DNA of 64,000 nt from contig AJFK01000033.1 of the NCBI GenBank assembly GCA_000467715.1, positions 62,001 to 126,000 of the forward strand. The letters run 5' to 3'. The notes below the pieces were generated by a model. That model was not told where the DNA came from, ran no database searches, and was given only the letters and a program-made list of their open reading frames with translations. The position numbers and the translations under genes were made by a program. Every line of letters starts with the position of its first letter. Positions within the stretch are counted from its first letter, which is position 1. Positions 1 to 11,557 of this stretch are shown here, one piece after another. The DNA is from Hysterium pulicare CBS 123377 (lineage: Eukaryota > Ascomycota > Dothideomycetes > Hysteriales > Hysteriaceae).

Positions 1-999
1 TCCAGAGAGAGAGCTGCTATAGATTCCTCAACCTGTATGCCCTCTTTAGAAGAACACCCAATCAATGCAAAGGAGGAACCAGTTCTTCCAGAGTTGCAGT
101 GGAAGTATAGAATCACTGTCTAGTACATGGTAAAAGTAGCCGATATGCTGCGTGCTGCCAATACCACATAGGCGTAGACCTGTCGATCATTCGGCTCCTC
201 AAAAAACGGGGTTTGAGTTGAGCGAGTTTTGACGATCTAATCTTGTGGAGAGCTGAAAGAGGCGTCCGCGTGAACTGTCAGTTATGCCAGTCCGGTAGTG
301 TGGCGCCTGTCAGTGTGTCGCCAAGCGAAGCCCGATCGCCGTTTTGCGAGAGAGGCTCACGAGCGCCGGCGAATTTACGGAGAGCCGACACGAAATACCA
401 TAAGCGCTGTCGATCGCACAGCAATCCAAGGAACTTTGCTGATGATCCTCGCTCTTCAGGTGCAACAAAAGCCGACTTTCCTTTGACTCCATAGTTGTCG
501 CCTTGCCTGGGGATGCCTGGAGGTCCTGGCCGTCTACCAACCCCATTTGATCTCTGCACCGCATGCTAAATAGCTTTCCCGTCTGTACGCACAACACGTT
601 CAACCTCTGCTGAATGGCTTTCCATCCTACGCGTGGTCGGTTCATGCTATGGGAAAGCAGGAAAAGGCAGTTCGCGGCTGCAAGAGGATATTAGAGATCT
701 CAAATATTCCCCATGCATCTTTCGCATGAGGTTCTTAGCAACCAGCATCCCAAATCTATTTCTCTTCTTCACCTTGTCTGAGTCCAACGGTGTTCACTGA
801 GGAGGGTGCCGCGAAAGTCAATATTGGTTGAGATGTACAGGATAAAGGTTCACGTGACTGCGCGTTATCGCGTCACGGACCGGTCAATTAATCCGAAGAT
901 TTACTTCCACTTCACCTTGCTGTCCGTTCAAGTCACTGTCTGTGAAACTATCACTCTTCCGACTTCCCGTTACTCGCTTCACTCTTGCTGCAAACCATA
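1..999. other. Upstream region, no gene seen
   Basis: No ORF here resembles a known protein; the short overlapping frames look like chance. The right part is presumably the promoter and 5' leader of the F-box gene. It contains a CACGTG box at 851-856, followed by an imperfect inverted repeat in which two CGCG arms are separated by TTAT and flanked by GTGAC and TCAC. Whether either is used is unknown. Confidence 0.5.
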
Positions 1000-2413
1000 A
1001 TGGACAGCTACGGTGGTATGTTTCACACTATTCCCAACCTTAAAGAGAAGCTAATGTCTCTAAGAGCTCAAGCGTCTCTGCTCCAGAGCTCTCACGGGCT
1101 TCTTCAGCACCCCGAAGCCTGCTGCTGCCATTCTTCCCAAACTGCCAACTGAAATAGTCAATACTATCGCAAGATTTCTCGATCACCAAGACCTTCGACA
1201 CTTTCGTCTCGTCTGCAGAGATGTGGAGGCGAAGACATTTCAGCACTTTGCTCAATTCTACTTTGGGAAGAAACGGGTTATGCCTTCCAAGCATGGTCTG
1301 GAGGTTCTGGTGGACATCTCAAAGTCGAGGTTCGCTTCATACGTCAACACCCTTGTACTCGGTCCTGTCTCAATCGATCAAGGCGAGGTGCACTTCCACC
1401 GACCTATGGATGCGATGAAGAAAAAGAAGATCTCATTGGATATGAAGGCCTACTCAAGAGAAAACAGATACATGCGAGAGGTCGGCCTTGATACGTGCCT
1501 GCTTCTTTCTGCTTTTGAAGGCCTTCGTAATTGTACAATATTGAAGGTGACTCACCATCATGGCTGCATTCCTTCGCACGAAGGATGCAACGGCAATCGA
1601 ATTGGTCACAACTATGCTACTCAGAAGGCAGGAAATGGTCTGGCTCACTTTTCAGGGACTCCAGTCCTTGAGCTGCAGTCTCTGGCGAGGCTCTTCCTCA
1701 TAGCTCTTCACGCCGCCCAAGCCGCCCGCCTCCCACTCGAGCAAATCGTTGCCTATGGAATGAACAATTTTGATGAAGATTTCATGATGGCCGGATTCTC
1801 ATCATTGTCTCTCGATTTCCCGGCTCGCATAGCAGGCACCAAGTCTGCGTTTGCAGAACTACGCGTCCTGAAAGTCACCATTGCCCATTTTGGTGACACG
1901 GAGTCAAAAGAGGATTGTTTGAGCCTCACCCACCGGCTACGAACCTTCATTGAGACTGCTCCTAAGCTTCAAACGCTTGGTTTGAATTTCACGAACCGCT
2001 GTGGAGCAGCATCTTTCCTCAACGAGTTCTCCGCAGTATTTCCATTCAAGCAATACAAGAATCTTCACGAGATTGAGATCATCAATCCAAACATCTGTGG
2101 CTCAGTGCTGCTCAAGCTGTTGTTGCGTTTCTCTTTCACGATACGAAGTCTTGCTCTCCACGACGTTTTGCTTACTGAGGCGACATGGTCCTCTGTGCTT
2201 GAACGCATCCGAGATGAAATGGAGCTGACTAAATTGGTCATCACCAACGACCGGGACTTTTGGCCCTTTCCTATCTCGCTTGAAGGAGAAGATCTGGGAG
2301 AGCTCCTGGACGACACCATTGACCGGCTCCGTGAAGGGGAATTGGGCGATTCCGATGTGCCTATTGAAACAGATCTTGAATCTGGGTACGACTCTGAAGG
2401 TAGCGATGAATAA
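1000..2413 (+). CDS. F-box domain protein
   Basis: Predicted substrate-receptor subunit of an SCF ubiquitin ligase. The model has two exons, 1000-1015 and 1065-2413, with a 49-nt intron (GTATGT donor, CTAAT branch site, AAG acceptor), giving 454 aa. The first exon encodes only MDSYG; it is needed because the F-box lies upstream of the first ATG of the long frame. The F-box sits at about residues 32-72 (LPTEIVNTIARFLDHQDLRH, then FRLVCRD). The rest shows irregular hydrophobic repeats without a clear LRR or WD40 pattern, and an acidic C-terminus rich in Asp, Glu and Ser. This is the usual look of lineage-expanded fungal F-box proteins of unknown target. It is convergent with the dehydrogenase gene. 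F-box call firm; target unknown. Confidence 0.85.
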
Positions 2414-2787
2414 GATCAGCGCTGGAAGACCTTCTGATGATGGTTATGGATTCTTATGAATGTATGAACAGATATGTCGTTTTACCAAACGTACACCAAG
2501 AGATCATATATAGCGAGGGAGCTATTGACGTGTTTTCTTTTCTTCAAACATACGTACTAGACTCAAGGAATTCAGTACCAGTCTAATTTCGTGTGTATGG
2601 AGCATAGACTTCTTTCTCTTCACATTTGATACCCATGTAGATTATATAAAGTCAGAATTGCTTCATTATCGTATTGGTGTATCTAACAGTGTTCTATTCC
2701 ATGCAAACAAACTCCAGATTCTCATCAACGCCCATTTTTTCATTTTGCAAAGCCTCTTTAGTCTATGAGTAGCGGGCCATCATCTTC
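2414..2787. other. Convergent 3' spacer
   Basis: A 374-bp AT-rich spacer between the ends of the F-box gene (+) and the dehydrogenase gene (-). It presumably holds both 3' UTRs and polyadenylation signals. No ORF or repeat of note was seen. Confidence 0.5.
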
Positions 2788-3894
2788 CTAATCCAAATGC
2801 TTCTCGTTGACAAGCACATATCTGTACCTCGCCTTGCCATTCTCCAAGTCAACGGTTGCCTGATTCGCGTCCTCCATCTTGCGCTGCTGGATCCAAGGCT
2901 TCAGCTTCTTACTTGCCGCTAATTCCAACATTTCCTCGATCTCAGACGGACTGCCAATGATGCTTCCTCCAATCTTGCACTTCTTCGCAATAAGCGCAAA
3001 GGCATGGAATCCAGGCAGAGCATCTTCCGGTGCACCCACTTGAATGAAGGTCCCATGCGCGCGAAGTAGCGAGAGGTAGCCCATGAGTGGCATTTTAGGT
3101 GACGAAACAGTCGAGACAATGAGATCAAGAGAGTTGACGTTCTTGTTGTTCTGTGACCAATCTTTATCTTCATCTGTTGCGATGAAGTCGTCAGCGCCCA
3201 TCTTCAGGGCATCATCCTTCTTAGTGCTTGATCGCGAGATCACAACAACCTTATCCGCGCCTAATGCCTTCGCAAATAGGACTCCGAAGTGTCCCAGACC
3301 ACCCAACCCCACTATTCCAACCCTCTTCCCAGGTCCACATCCATTTTGCTTCAACGGACTGTAGACCGTGATACCAGCGCAAAGCATAGGCGCTGCATCA
3401 GCCGAGGGAATGGAATCGGGAATCTTGAACACGAAATGCGCGGGATGGCGAGCGTAGTCTGCATAGCCTCCATACGATTTGCTGCCATCGGGATACTTGG
3501 CCGCATACGTCCCCACCATGTGTGGACAAATATTCTCCTGTCCGTCGGCGCAAGCCTCGCAATCCGGTTTCAGACAGCTCGAGCTCTGAGCGCCGACACC
3601 GACTCTATCGCCTTCTTTGATCGGGTTTCTGCGGTGGGTGGTGTTGTTGGCTTCAGAGCCGACACGAACGGCGCGTCCAATTATCTCATGCCCGACGACG
3701 CATGGGTAGGGTGTCTCGCCCCAGCCAGAGCGCAGGGTGTGTAGATCCGAACCGCAAATGCCACAATGGGAGATACGGATGTCGACGTCGGAGTCACTGA
3801 ATGGCTTGGGTTTGTATTCTTGCCATTTCATGTTGCCAATGGCCTTTGGGTTGAGGCCGCCCCAGCCGCAGAACTTAGGGGATTCTTGGGACAT
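2788..3894 (-). CDS. NADP-dependent zinc alcohol dehydrogenase (ADH6/CAD type)
   Basis: Intronless, 368 aa, full length for the cinnamyl-alcohol-dehydrogenase branch of the medium-chain dehydrogenases, which reduce aldehydes to alcohols with NADPH, usually in the cytosol. Visible catalytic zinc ligands are Cys44 (in CGICGSDLHTL) and His69 (in VVGHE). The structural zinc lobe has Cys107, Cys112, Cys115 and Cys123; the first spacing is four residues rather than the usual two. The Rossmann motif GLGGLGHFG is intact, followed by a VVISRSSTKK stretch; the basic residues after the second beta strand suit NADPH. The start is the ATG preceding SQESPKFCGWGG, which fits the family N-terminus. It stands alone and no pathway partner is adjacent. 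Family call is firm; the substrate cannot be told. Confidence 0.92.
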   Translation of the reverse strand: MSQESPKFCGWGGLNPKAIGNMKWQEYKPKPFSDSDVDIRISHCGICGSDLHTLRSGWGETPYPCVVGHEIIGRAVRVGSEANNTTHRRNPIKEGDRVGVGAQSSSCLKPDCEACADGQENICPHMVGTYAAKYPDGSKSYGGYADYARHPAHFVFKIPDSIPSADAAPMLCAGITVYSPLKQNGCGPGKRVGIVGLGGLGHFGVLFAKALGADKVVVISRSSTKKDDALKMGADDFIATDEDKDWSQNNKNVNSLDLIVSTVSSPKMPLMGYLSLLRAHGTFIQVGAPEDALPGFHAFALIAKKCKIGGSIIGSPSEIEEMLELAASKKLKPWIQQRKMEDANQATVDLENGKARYRYVLVNEKHLD

Positions 3895-5423
3895 TTTGGA
3901 CGTGATATTATGTGCAATATTGTATGCGTGGAATTGGGTGTGTAGTTTCGAAGAGGACTATGAATTGAAGAAAAGAGAGTGATGTGGACCTACGTATTTA
4001 TCTATCTGTTGGTTTGATGATATCATTAGCCACTGACGCATGAAAGTTGCTTGCAACAATCTCAAAAATTGAAGCTTATGTCCTATCACCGACATTGAAG
4101 ATGAAAGGAACAGATTTTATCATGACGTTTATGCGGGTACATAGGCTCGGCACATCTAACAGAAAAACAACTTTTTGGGAGTGGCTAGGGGGAAGGTCCA
4201 GTTCAGCGCCTTGCCACGTGGAAAAGCTAGTCGGGAATGGATAGTTCCGTGACATTAGCCGGAAGACGATTTAAAAGGGTTCCTATCTGCCAATGCCGAT
4301 AATTATATGGGGATAGCGTTGGAAAAAGCGGTCTGTATCATGAAAAATCAATGGTGGAAAAGATTTCATGATTGCTGAATAATTCCTGCAGAGCGTGTAC
4401 GTCACTCCGAAAATCTTCGGGGTGATTTCGGATCAGCTAGAGCAACAGGACGAAGAGCCTTGCTTAAGTCCATAAACTCCACAGCATCCAATGATCCAGT
4501 ATGCTACTTTTGGGGATGAATGAAGATGAAAGATGAGTATAGATGACTTTTGAAAGGACTTGGTGTTTTGTTGTAGTAGTGCTTAGTCTGAATAATCAGA
4601 TCTCGACCAATCATTGCTAGGATTAGTAAGCGGATTCGTATCTTTGGAGAGCGTATCTCAACTTCAATTCTCTTCCCCATGGAAAAAGAAATACTACCAT
4701 GCAGTGCAATACCAATTCTTTAACCCCCTTTCGTGTCAGTCTGAAAGGATGCGGCCTAAGACATCAAACTAGCGAACACCGTGGCAGGGCATCTTTGCTG
4801 TATCGCTATGAACGGCTTGCTGCAAAATAAACGCCCTAAGAAATCGCGATACCATTGCGAACATGGTGCAATCGCTGTGTTATACCCCATAATTTTTGTT
4901 CTTTACCGGGCTCAGCTACATCGACCATTCGGGTGCTTGATCCTCACCGCTTTACGCAAAGTTCTCTAGAAGCCAACCAAAGATGTGGCTGGTTATAAGG
5001 GGGTCGATTCCCCTCTTTACCCAGCCGCGCTTTCAATATGATCATGATTATACGTTCAGTATGCTTACTGTATATCAGACTTCAATACCCTCTTATTCGC
5101 TTAAGCTACCGAATCTTAACTTGCGATAATGCAGATTCCAGTGAATAAAGATTGGTTGTGCTGGGAGATTTATTTCATTCATCTCACGGACTAAGGGTCA
5201 TCAGACGGAGTACCTTGTGGTTCACAAACTCTCACGGTTTGTCGTCCCTCGATCGTCACTACATAAGCGATAATTTACAAGGTAACGGCGGACTCTACGG
5301 TACAAGACATTTCGCTCCAGTTGTTCCCAAGTCAATACTCTTCAGCCACTCTTCGCTGGTCAACCAAAGCTCGAATTACCCATAAGAGTTGCCATCATCA
5401 GTATCGCTCAGTCAAATCTCCAA
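3895..5423. other. Intergenic region, divergent promoters
   Basis: A 1.5-kb spacer between the divergent dehydrogenase (-) and RBR ligase (+) genes. No credible gene was found. A tRNA T-arm-like hairpin lies near 5007-5024 (GGGG/CCCC arms around a GTCGATT-type loop), but no matching acceptor stem, D-arm or anticodon arm could be built upstream, so it is not called as a tRNA. Confidence 0.45.
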
Positions 5424-7007
5424 ATGTCGCCGGAAAACCGAGTCCTAGATCCCCCGGATCTTGAGTCACCACAGCCGAATTCAGGCCCGATCCTCAGCAA
5501 AGTGACCTGGCCAGTATTCGCCGGCGAAGATACGGGACATCGGTTATTCTTCTCCAGTGAGAAGCACGGTTCGTGGATATCGGCCTATGCTCCAGGGTCG
5601 GTCATGAATGGAGAGATGACCATTATGGACTTACGACAGCACGTCAGCGAGATTCTTTCTCATATCGATTTGCGGCGCATAATCCTGGCCCACAACGATC
5701 GAGAAATAGAGAGCTTTGCAACTGCGCGAGAAGCAGGGCTGTCCCCACTTGCCACGATATTCATCCACGTTTTAGATGCAATCACGCTGCAGAGAAATGA
5801 CAAAACCTCTTTGCTCCTGTGCCCACCTGGTAGTATCGACAGAGGAGTTATCACCGTGGGAAATGTCAAGAAGGCAGCAGCTAATCAACTGGGATTTCGA
5901 GATATCCGCCGAATCAGGTTGCAGCGTGAGAGCGAAGCCTGGGTTATAGGGGTGAATGATGCTCCTATCAAAGATGACAAACTTTTCTCTACGAGAATGA
6001 ACTTTCTACATGTCCGAGTCTTGACGGAACAGGACTTGAAGATTCTGAGCTTGCTCGAGTACCACCGTCAGATATATCAACAGGATATTGAAGCAGCGCG
6101 AGGAACTTCCGATTCTGATTGGATAGACTGCGAATTGCTGCTGGAAAACCTGAAGCCTGACTTCTCCTGGGCACGTCGGGAGTCACGTAGACTAGGCTGG
6201 GACCGCTTGTTGGCCAAGCTCCATCTCCTCCAGCTCGACGTGTACCTCAGAAAGCGATTGGCTCTTACACCTCCGCCTCCGCAGCGATGCTCGTGGTGCT
6301 ATGAGCTGAAGCCTGCCAGTAAACTCCGCCATCAGATGACGTTAGCTTGCCACCATGTTAACAACCAATGTATCGATTGTACGAGCAGATGGATTGATTC
6401 GCAAATGAGTATCCACTGGAGCGGACGGATCCAGTTCCACTGCCTCGGAAATCATTGCGGAAACCTTCTTTCTCATGAGGATATAGAACGGATAACGAGT
6501 AAGGAGGTTTTCGATAAATATGCACGGTGGGTGTTTCGCGCGAACCTGCACGATGATCCAAACGGCATCTTCTGCATCAACCCTCGCTGCAGCAGTGGTC
6601 AGGTGCATGATCCGGAAAAAGACGGCGATTTATTTCGATGCAAGGCTTGCTCTTCTCTTGCGTGCGTGAGCCGCGTACATAACCACCCCGTTCTTCTCCA
6701 TGAACCCGAAAGCTGTTCGGAATATGAAACACGCACGAACACACCTACACGAGTGCAGCAAGAGCTTGACAGCCTAGAGTGTAAGGAAGGGTTATCACAA
6801 CCTTGCCCTTCTTGTGGCGTTCCAATCGAAATGGACGAAGGTTGTGATCACATGCACTGCCAGAACTGCTCTTTCGATTTTTGTTGGATATGTGGAGATC
6901 ATTGGATTGGAAGACATAAGGACTGGTGTCGGTACAGTTATTACGATACCAATCCTGGAATAGATACTGGCATGGGTGGTCCTGATGGTTACGACCTACA
7001 ATGGTGA
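5424..7007 (+). CDS. RBR-type E3 ubiquitin ligase (RING1-IBR-RING2)
   Basis: Intronless, 527 aa. RBR ligases take ubiquitin from an E2 onto a RING2 cysteine and then onto the substrate. RING1 spans about residues 289-346 (CSWC start, ACHH and CIDC in the middle), IBR about 384-431 and RING2 about 461-495. RING2 has the CPSC pair at 461-464 and the expected catalytic Cys474 in DEGCDHMHC, as in Ariadne-type enzymes, then CWIC. The N-terminal 280 residues resemble no domain I can name; parts of 60-200 could be ubiquitin-like folds, but that is a guess. There is no transmembrane segment and no Ariadne domain after RING2, since the protein ends about 30 residues later. The catalytic set looks complete, so an active ligase is likely. 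Confidence 0.9.
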   Translation: MSPENRVLDPPDLESPQPNSGPILSKVTWPVFAGEDTGHRLFFSSEKHGSWISAYAPGSVMNGEMTIMDLRQHVSEILSHIDLRRIILAHNDREIESFATAREAGLSPLATIFIHVLDAITLQRNDKTSLLLCPPGSIDRGVITVGNVKKAAANQLGFRDIRRIRLQRESEAWVIGVNDAPIKDDKLFSTRMNFLHVRVLTEQDLKILSLLEYHRQIYQQDIEAARGTSDSDWIDCELLLENLKPDFSWARRESRRLGWDRLLAKLHLLQLDVYLRKRLALTPPPPQRCSWCYELKPASKLRHQMTLACHHVNNQCIDCTSRWIDSQMSIHWSGRIQFHCLGNHCGNLLSHEDIERITSKEVFDKYARWVFRANLHDDPNGIFCINPRCSSGQVHDPEKDGDLFRCKACSSLACVSRVHNHPVLLHEPESCSEYETRTNTPTRVQQELDSLECKEGLSQPCPSCGVPIEMDEGCDHMHCQNCSFDFCWICGDHWIGRHKDWCRYSYYDTNPGIDTGMGGPDGYDLQW

Positions 7008-7203
7008 AGAACAGTATTCAAATATTAGTTCAACCAGTTCTAGTGGCCGGGCCTCGCGATCAACTTCCCAAACGTTGAAGAGGAGTTGGACGTGAGACGT
7101 TCCTGCCCCTCGATACCTCAGGCTTTCATTAAAAGCCAATGGTCTATAGCACCTCAAAAGGCTTCAAAATACATATATACTAAGGTGCCATAATTGGTGA
7201 TAT

Positions 7204-9672
7204 TCAAAACATCACAAATATCGCAGTCACAATCATCGCCATTATCGCACCAGTTCCCACAACATTTTTGCCTGCCGCACTCTTCGAGCCCTTGATTGCG
7301 CCTCCACTCAGAGAGCTCTTATCGCCCGTGCTTCCATCCACGCAGATTGTCTTGTTGCCCCAGTAGGCATCAACCGTGGTTTTCCATGTGATCTCCACAT
7401 CATTGATCATGTCGGCCGTGTAGAACAATTTGCAATCCGCCGCCTCGTACACAAATTCCAGGGGTGTGTTCGAGCTATCTCCCTTGCGAATGTTATCCCG
7501 GAGGTTAATAGCCGAGGAAGCCTCACCAGAAGCCTGATAAGCAGTTCGGCGACGTGGACGTTCAGCGAAGACCAGGGCCTCGAGTTCGGTACCATTGAGC
7601 TGATCCCAGTAGTCCGAAAGGAAGTTGTACGCGTTCAAAGCCTCGTTGTACACTCGGGTGAAGCTGTAGACTTGGGCGCCTTTAGAGCCTGCTACTCCCT
7701 GCATGGGTCCTGTCTTTGGTGTGCCACCTACGACGATCTGTTGTACTCCGCCTTGTGCTTTCATGAATTCGGAGAAGACTGCGCACGTGGATCCGCAAGC
7801 ACCATCTTGGAGGATGACGATTTTGTTGGCGGGGAACGGCTGGTCGGTAAGGAGCTTGGCGCGGGTGCGATAGCCGGAGACATCCATGTTGAGGTCGTCT
7901 GAGAAGTAGTTGTTGAGCTATTAGGGGATAGAGAGTCAGTATTTGATGCTTGTGAGAATATTCAAAGAAAAGTAGACTCACGTCGAAGCGTTGGAGGGTC
8001 GTGTAGTTATCACTGTTGAAAACATGTGGTCCGAAGTACTCTTCCCATGAGGCAAACTTCTTTCCATCTACGTTAACAGGTAATTGGTAATTGAAGATAC
8101 TTTTCCAAGCGAAAGCGAGTTGACCGTCCAAACCATTCTGTTCAAAGTCCTTGATGGCTTGATCTTCAGTGTAGCCCTTCAGTTTGCTAGTCATCGCAAC
8201 CCCAGCGATGTCGAAGGCTTCATTAGCTCGAAAGCGGGTTGCACCATAAGGCTCTTCCTTGGGGAAAAGCTGTTTGCAGTTAGCAGCTACTTCAGGGAAT
8301 GAGGTGAAGGGTTTCCATACCTGTTTGAACAGGTCATATCCGAGGAATACTGCGCCACCTCCATTGGTACGGAGATCTACGATTAATCTCTTCTTGCCCG
8401 CTGTGACCGCATCCCCCAAGAACTGGTGGACGGTGTCTTGGAATTCTGTGACACCGCCATCACTCTCTGGGCTAAATGATGGTATCCCAAGAACCTTGTG
8501 ATTATTTTCAGCTGTATAACTAGTAAAAGCATTGTCCCACTTACTGCAACATCGTCATAACCTTGTCCGGTGAGATAATAACCGCCAACAATAGCTTCAG
8601 AATGAAGAATCACTGGCTCTGGGTAGCCAATTGCGGTAGGCGTAGCTTTCTTGACCATGGTAGGCACGTCTCTCTTCTTCTTCTTCTGAGGTGTAGGTGG
8701 ATCCTGATTGCAAAATTTAGCGAAAAAGGCCTCGCCACTGTCGACACCTTCGAAGTCAGCCAAGACTCGGGCGTAGTTCGTATATTCAAATATGGTTCCG
8801 TTCTCATAAGTGATAAAGGTAGACGGGCCGTCCGGAATCATGCTGAGGATAAATTGATTAACCTCCTCGCCCTTTGATATACCAGCTTGGTTGGGAAATA
8901 AGCGGTTGTAGCGAGCATCTTTATCGTGGTAGGTGAAAGTTTTGGCCCAATTGTTGACATAGTCTTCCGCGGTTTGATTGTTAATTTGAGTTATTGGCGA
9001 GGGCGTCCAGCTTTCGGCAGTCTTGATGTCAACTACAATGTATTAGCAAGGTTTGAGTTGCTGAGCTTAGACGAAGGCACCACTGAAGCAAGTGGGGGAA
9101 GTAGAGATAGTATGTGGAGGAAAGATGCACTCACAGAAGTTGTACAACTTAGGAAGCGCTTTACCGTCAGGCGAGATGGAAACCAAAGCAAAGTTTTCGC
9201 TATCATCTAACAGATTTCCTCGTCGGAATTGGAAGATGGTGAGGATATCCGGAGTGAAATAGAGATGGAAATCATAAGCTTCAGTCAAAGCCAGCGACAA
9301 GTCCTGCTGAAAGTGGTATTCGTCTGAATAGCCATCACTGTCCAACTTGTCATAGACCTGCTGAATGCTGTCGATAATGTTGGCTCTCTCTTCCGTATAC
9401 CCTTGCGGAGGCTGAGACAGATAAGCAATATTAGACTGCCACGACAAGTAAAGCAGCAGCTCCTCGATCAACTTTTTGTTTTCTTCTTTATCCAGAGGCA
9501 CTGATGACAAGCAAGCTTCTGCTGCCTCGGCAGTCACAAAGGCAGCTGTCGCTTGAGGGTAGTCTGCCAGGAAGGAGGCGGACATGGCACTGACGGTCGC
9601 GCAAGGCTCATCCTGGGCTAAAGCACCTCCGCCCAGAATGAGAGCGCTGAGAAGCAGGATATCGAAAAGCAT
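7204..9672 (-). CDS. Secreted/GPI-type S41 family peptidase, paralogue A
   Basis: Four exons read on the minus strand: 9135-9672, 8545-9032, 7982-8494 and 7204-7917, giving 750 aa. Introns are GT-AG with short spacers. It opens with a signal peptide (MLFDILLLSALILGGGALAQ) and ends with a hydrophobic tail after a Gly/Ser/Ala stretch, as in GPI-anchored wall proteins. S41 features related to the CPAF group include a candidate catalytic His136 (EAYDFH) and the nucleophile Ser556 in DGACGSTCAVF. Between them lies the core strand RLIVDLRTNGGG. A lysine run (QKKKKKRD) at about residue 280 could be a dibasic processing point. It is a clear paralogue of the gene at 18281-20601: the VAVLGIPSF and GPH regions align directly. 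Its last intron sits at the same place and phase as the only intron of the paralogue. Substrate unknown. Confidence 0.88.
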
Positions 9673-11557
9673 TGCTGCTTGTGGAGATGCTATTCTAGTG
9701 CAACTGTTTCACTGAGAGTCGGGTACACTCTAAGGAGATCGCCGAACAATCGCCGAAGAAGGGGATATGAAAGTGAATCGTTGTCGTTGGAACGAGATAG
9801 AATTGAAACACACTTAGAATTCGGGCTGGGCCCAGTGGGTAAAGAAGGACCTTTTGCTACCTGGGGCCATGACGGCGGACATCGTGAGGCTATATAGACG
9901 ACTCAAAGCTGGATGTTGCTGCCTTCCATGGCGGGTCCTTCGAGCGCCCTTTGACGTCCATAGCCGCCATATTTCACTGCCACCACAGGTACGAGGCTCT
10001 AAGATTAGTAGTAGAGCTGGAGCAATAAAGGAGATTCTTCTTGCTGGGCGGAAAATGCCAAGACAAGCTGAAGCTGAGCGGTAAAAAGGCTACAAATCTA
10101 CGCCTAGCGGAGGAAATGCCAAGCTGCCAAGTTGCCAAGACTGTTGCAGTTACCGGAAAGGTAGAAGTATGTCGTGAAAGGGAAAGGTGTTTGGCTGCAG
10201 ATGGTCTTTGGCCGAGTGCGGCTGAAAACACCAAGACTTCGCTAGATGAGACGTACGGAACATGCTTTCTGGGCAGAGAGGGTCTGGGAGATGCTGAGAC
10301 ATATTCAGAGTGACCGCATAAACGATAAGATGTGCTAGATGAGCAGCAAGGTTGATGAAAAGAACATGCGATTACTGGACAAACATGGCGTACTCCGATA
10401 AGAAGTGAAATATAATCTAGATCGCGAAGTCTAATCGTTCCCTGGACTGTCTTACGCATAGCAAGGCTGCTTCATGCACGTAACCGCTTCGAATGTCTTT
10501 TGTGCTCCGCATCGTGATGTTGTGAAAGGGTTTGTCGGAGCTATGCGAAATTATCATGGCGCCTGTGGCTGGTGCAGCCACACCAAGACTAGCGAATTTT
10601 GCACGACTTGATTTAGGTTATATCACTCTCTTTCCACCTTCTCCTCTCTTCTTCTCCAGCCACAACTTTGCATGAGGGGCATCATCCAAAAGTCGCACAA
10701 GATCCGTTACACAAATCGATGACTAACAAAGAGAGTGAGAAAAACGTTTGTGCATCTCACAAAACCAGAAGCCTTAGCTTTCATGAGACCGGTGAAGAAG
10801 ATTGTGGCTGAGGTTTCGGATTCGCAAACTGGACCATAGCGGCGGAAGGGCGATACAAACTCGGTACTTTTAGACGAAAGACCTCTAGCTATGGTTCTGC
10901 TTTGCATCCGACGAGCCCCGTACAGTATCCCACAAGAAGAGTAGGAAGTATGTCGGTGTTACCTAGACTGGTTCGCGTGGAGGTATGCAGATTGTTTCAC
11001 CTCCTCATGATCAATTTCCTTCCCTGCTCTACGTCGTCCAGATGGCCTGACTTACATCAACCTCGACTGTCTGATGGTGAAATCCATAATCGTTGGGTAT
11101 TGAAGATCGACGTCGCCCCAAACACCTAAGGCACCAGCAGTCCTTTGATCACGTTTAGAGCTCTTACACCATTCTCTGACTCACTTCAGCTCACCTTTGG
11201 AGAACCAGCGTCCTTCAACATAAGATCCTTCCCGTTCCGGTGACATGAAAGGCTCTTAGTTCGACTCATCAAGGTCCACGTTATCGGATGACTAGGAGCA
11301 TGGGCACAAAACCCCATACTGCAAAACCTCCTCCTCATTGACGATACATCGCCAACAGAACTCGGCTCCGCATTTAGGTACAAGTAAGTTCGTGGATGCT
11401 TATGCGGTGAATATTGACACTTCATCTCAACGTCATGAACTAAAGTAACAACAATAATCCACACATGACCGACGTACATAATCTCATATTTATCATAGGA
11501 ACAAACTATACTTTTCATATCTTTTTATTGCCAGGATCAAGCATGTCTTCCTCTTGC
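9673..11557. other. Promoter side of S41 peptidase A; no gene seen
   Basis: A 1.9-kb spacer. A 161-codon minus-strand frame covers 9974-10459, but it is Ser- and Cys-rich without recognisable domains and overlaps the likely promoter, so it is not called. The first 500 bp contain a cluster of GCCAAG hexamers (listed separately). Confidence 0.45.
10057..10139 (-). promoter_or_regulatory. Cluster of four GCCAAG (PacC-type) sites upstream of S41 peptidase A
   Basis: GCCAAG occurs at 10057-10062, 10118-10123, 10126-10131 and 10134-10139; the last three are phased exactly 8 bp apart. GCCARG is the known core recognised by the fungal pH regulator PacC. The cluster lies about 385-470 bp before the peptidase start at 9672. 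Strand is given as that of the presumed target gene. Control by ambient pH is an inference. Confidence 0.4.

Noticed and set aside
484-493. The A in place of Gly after the heme Cys of the P450 (residues CIAKG, protein coordinates) as an inactivating change
   Set aside because: Ala is an allowed residue at this position of the P450 signature, so no loss of function is implied.
4985-5030. tRNA-like T-arm (GGGG/CCCC stem around a GTCGATT loop)
   Set aside because: No acceptor, D-arm or anticodon arm can be paired upstream, and the TTC of the T loop is altered. Best seen as a chance hairpin or a very decayed relic.
9974-10459. 161-codon minus-strand ORF
   Set aside because: Low-complexity Ser/Cys/His composition, no homology recognised, and it occupies the presumed promoter of S41 peptidase A.
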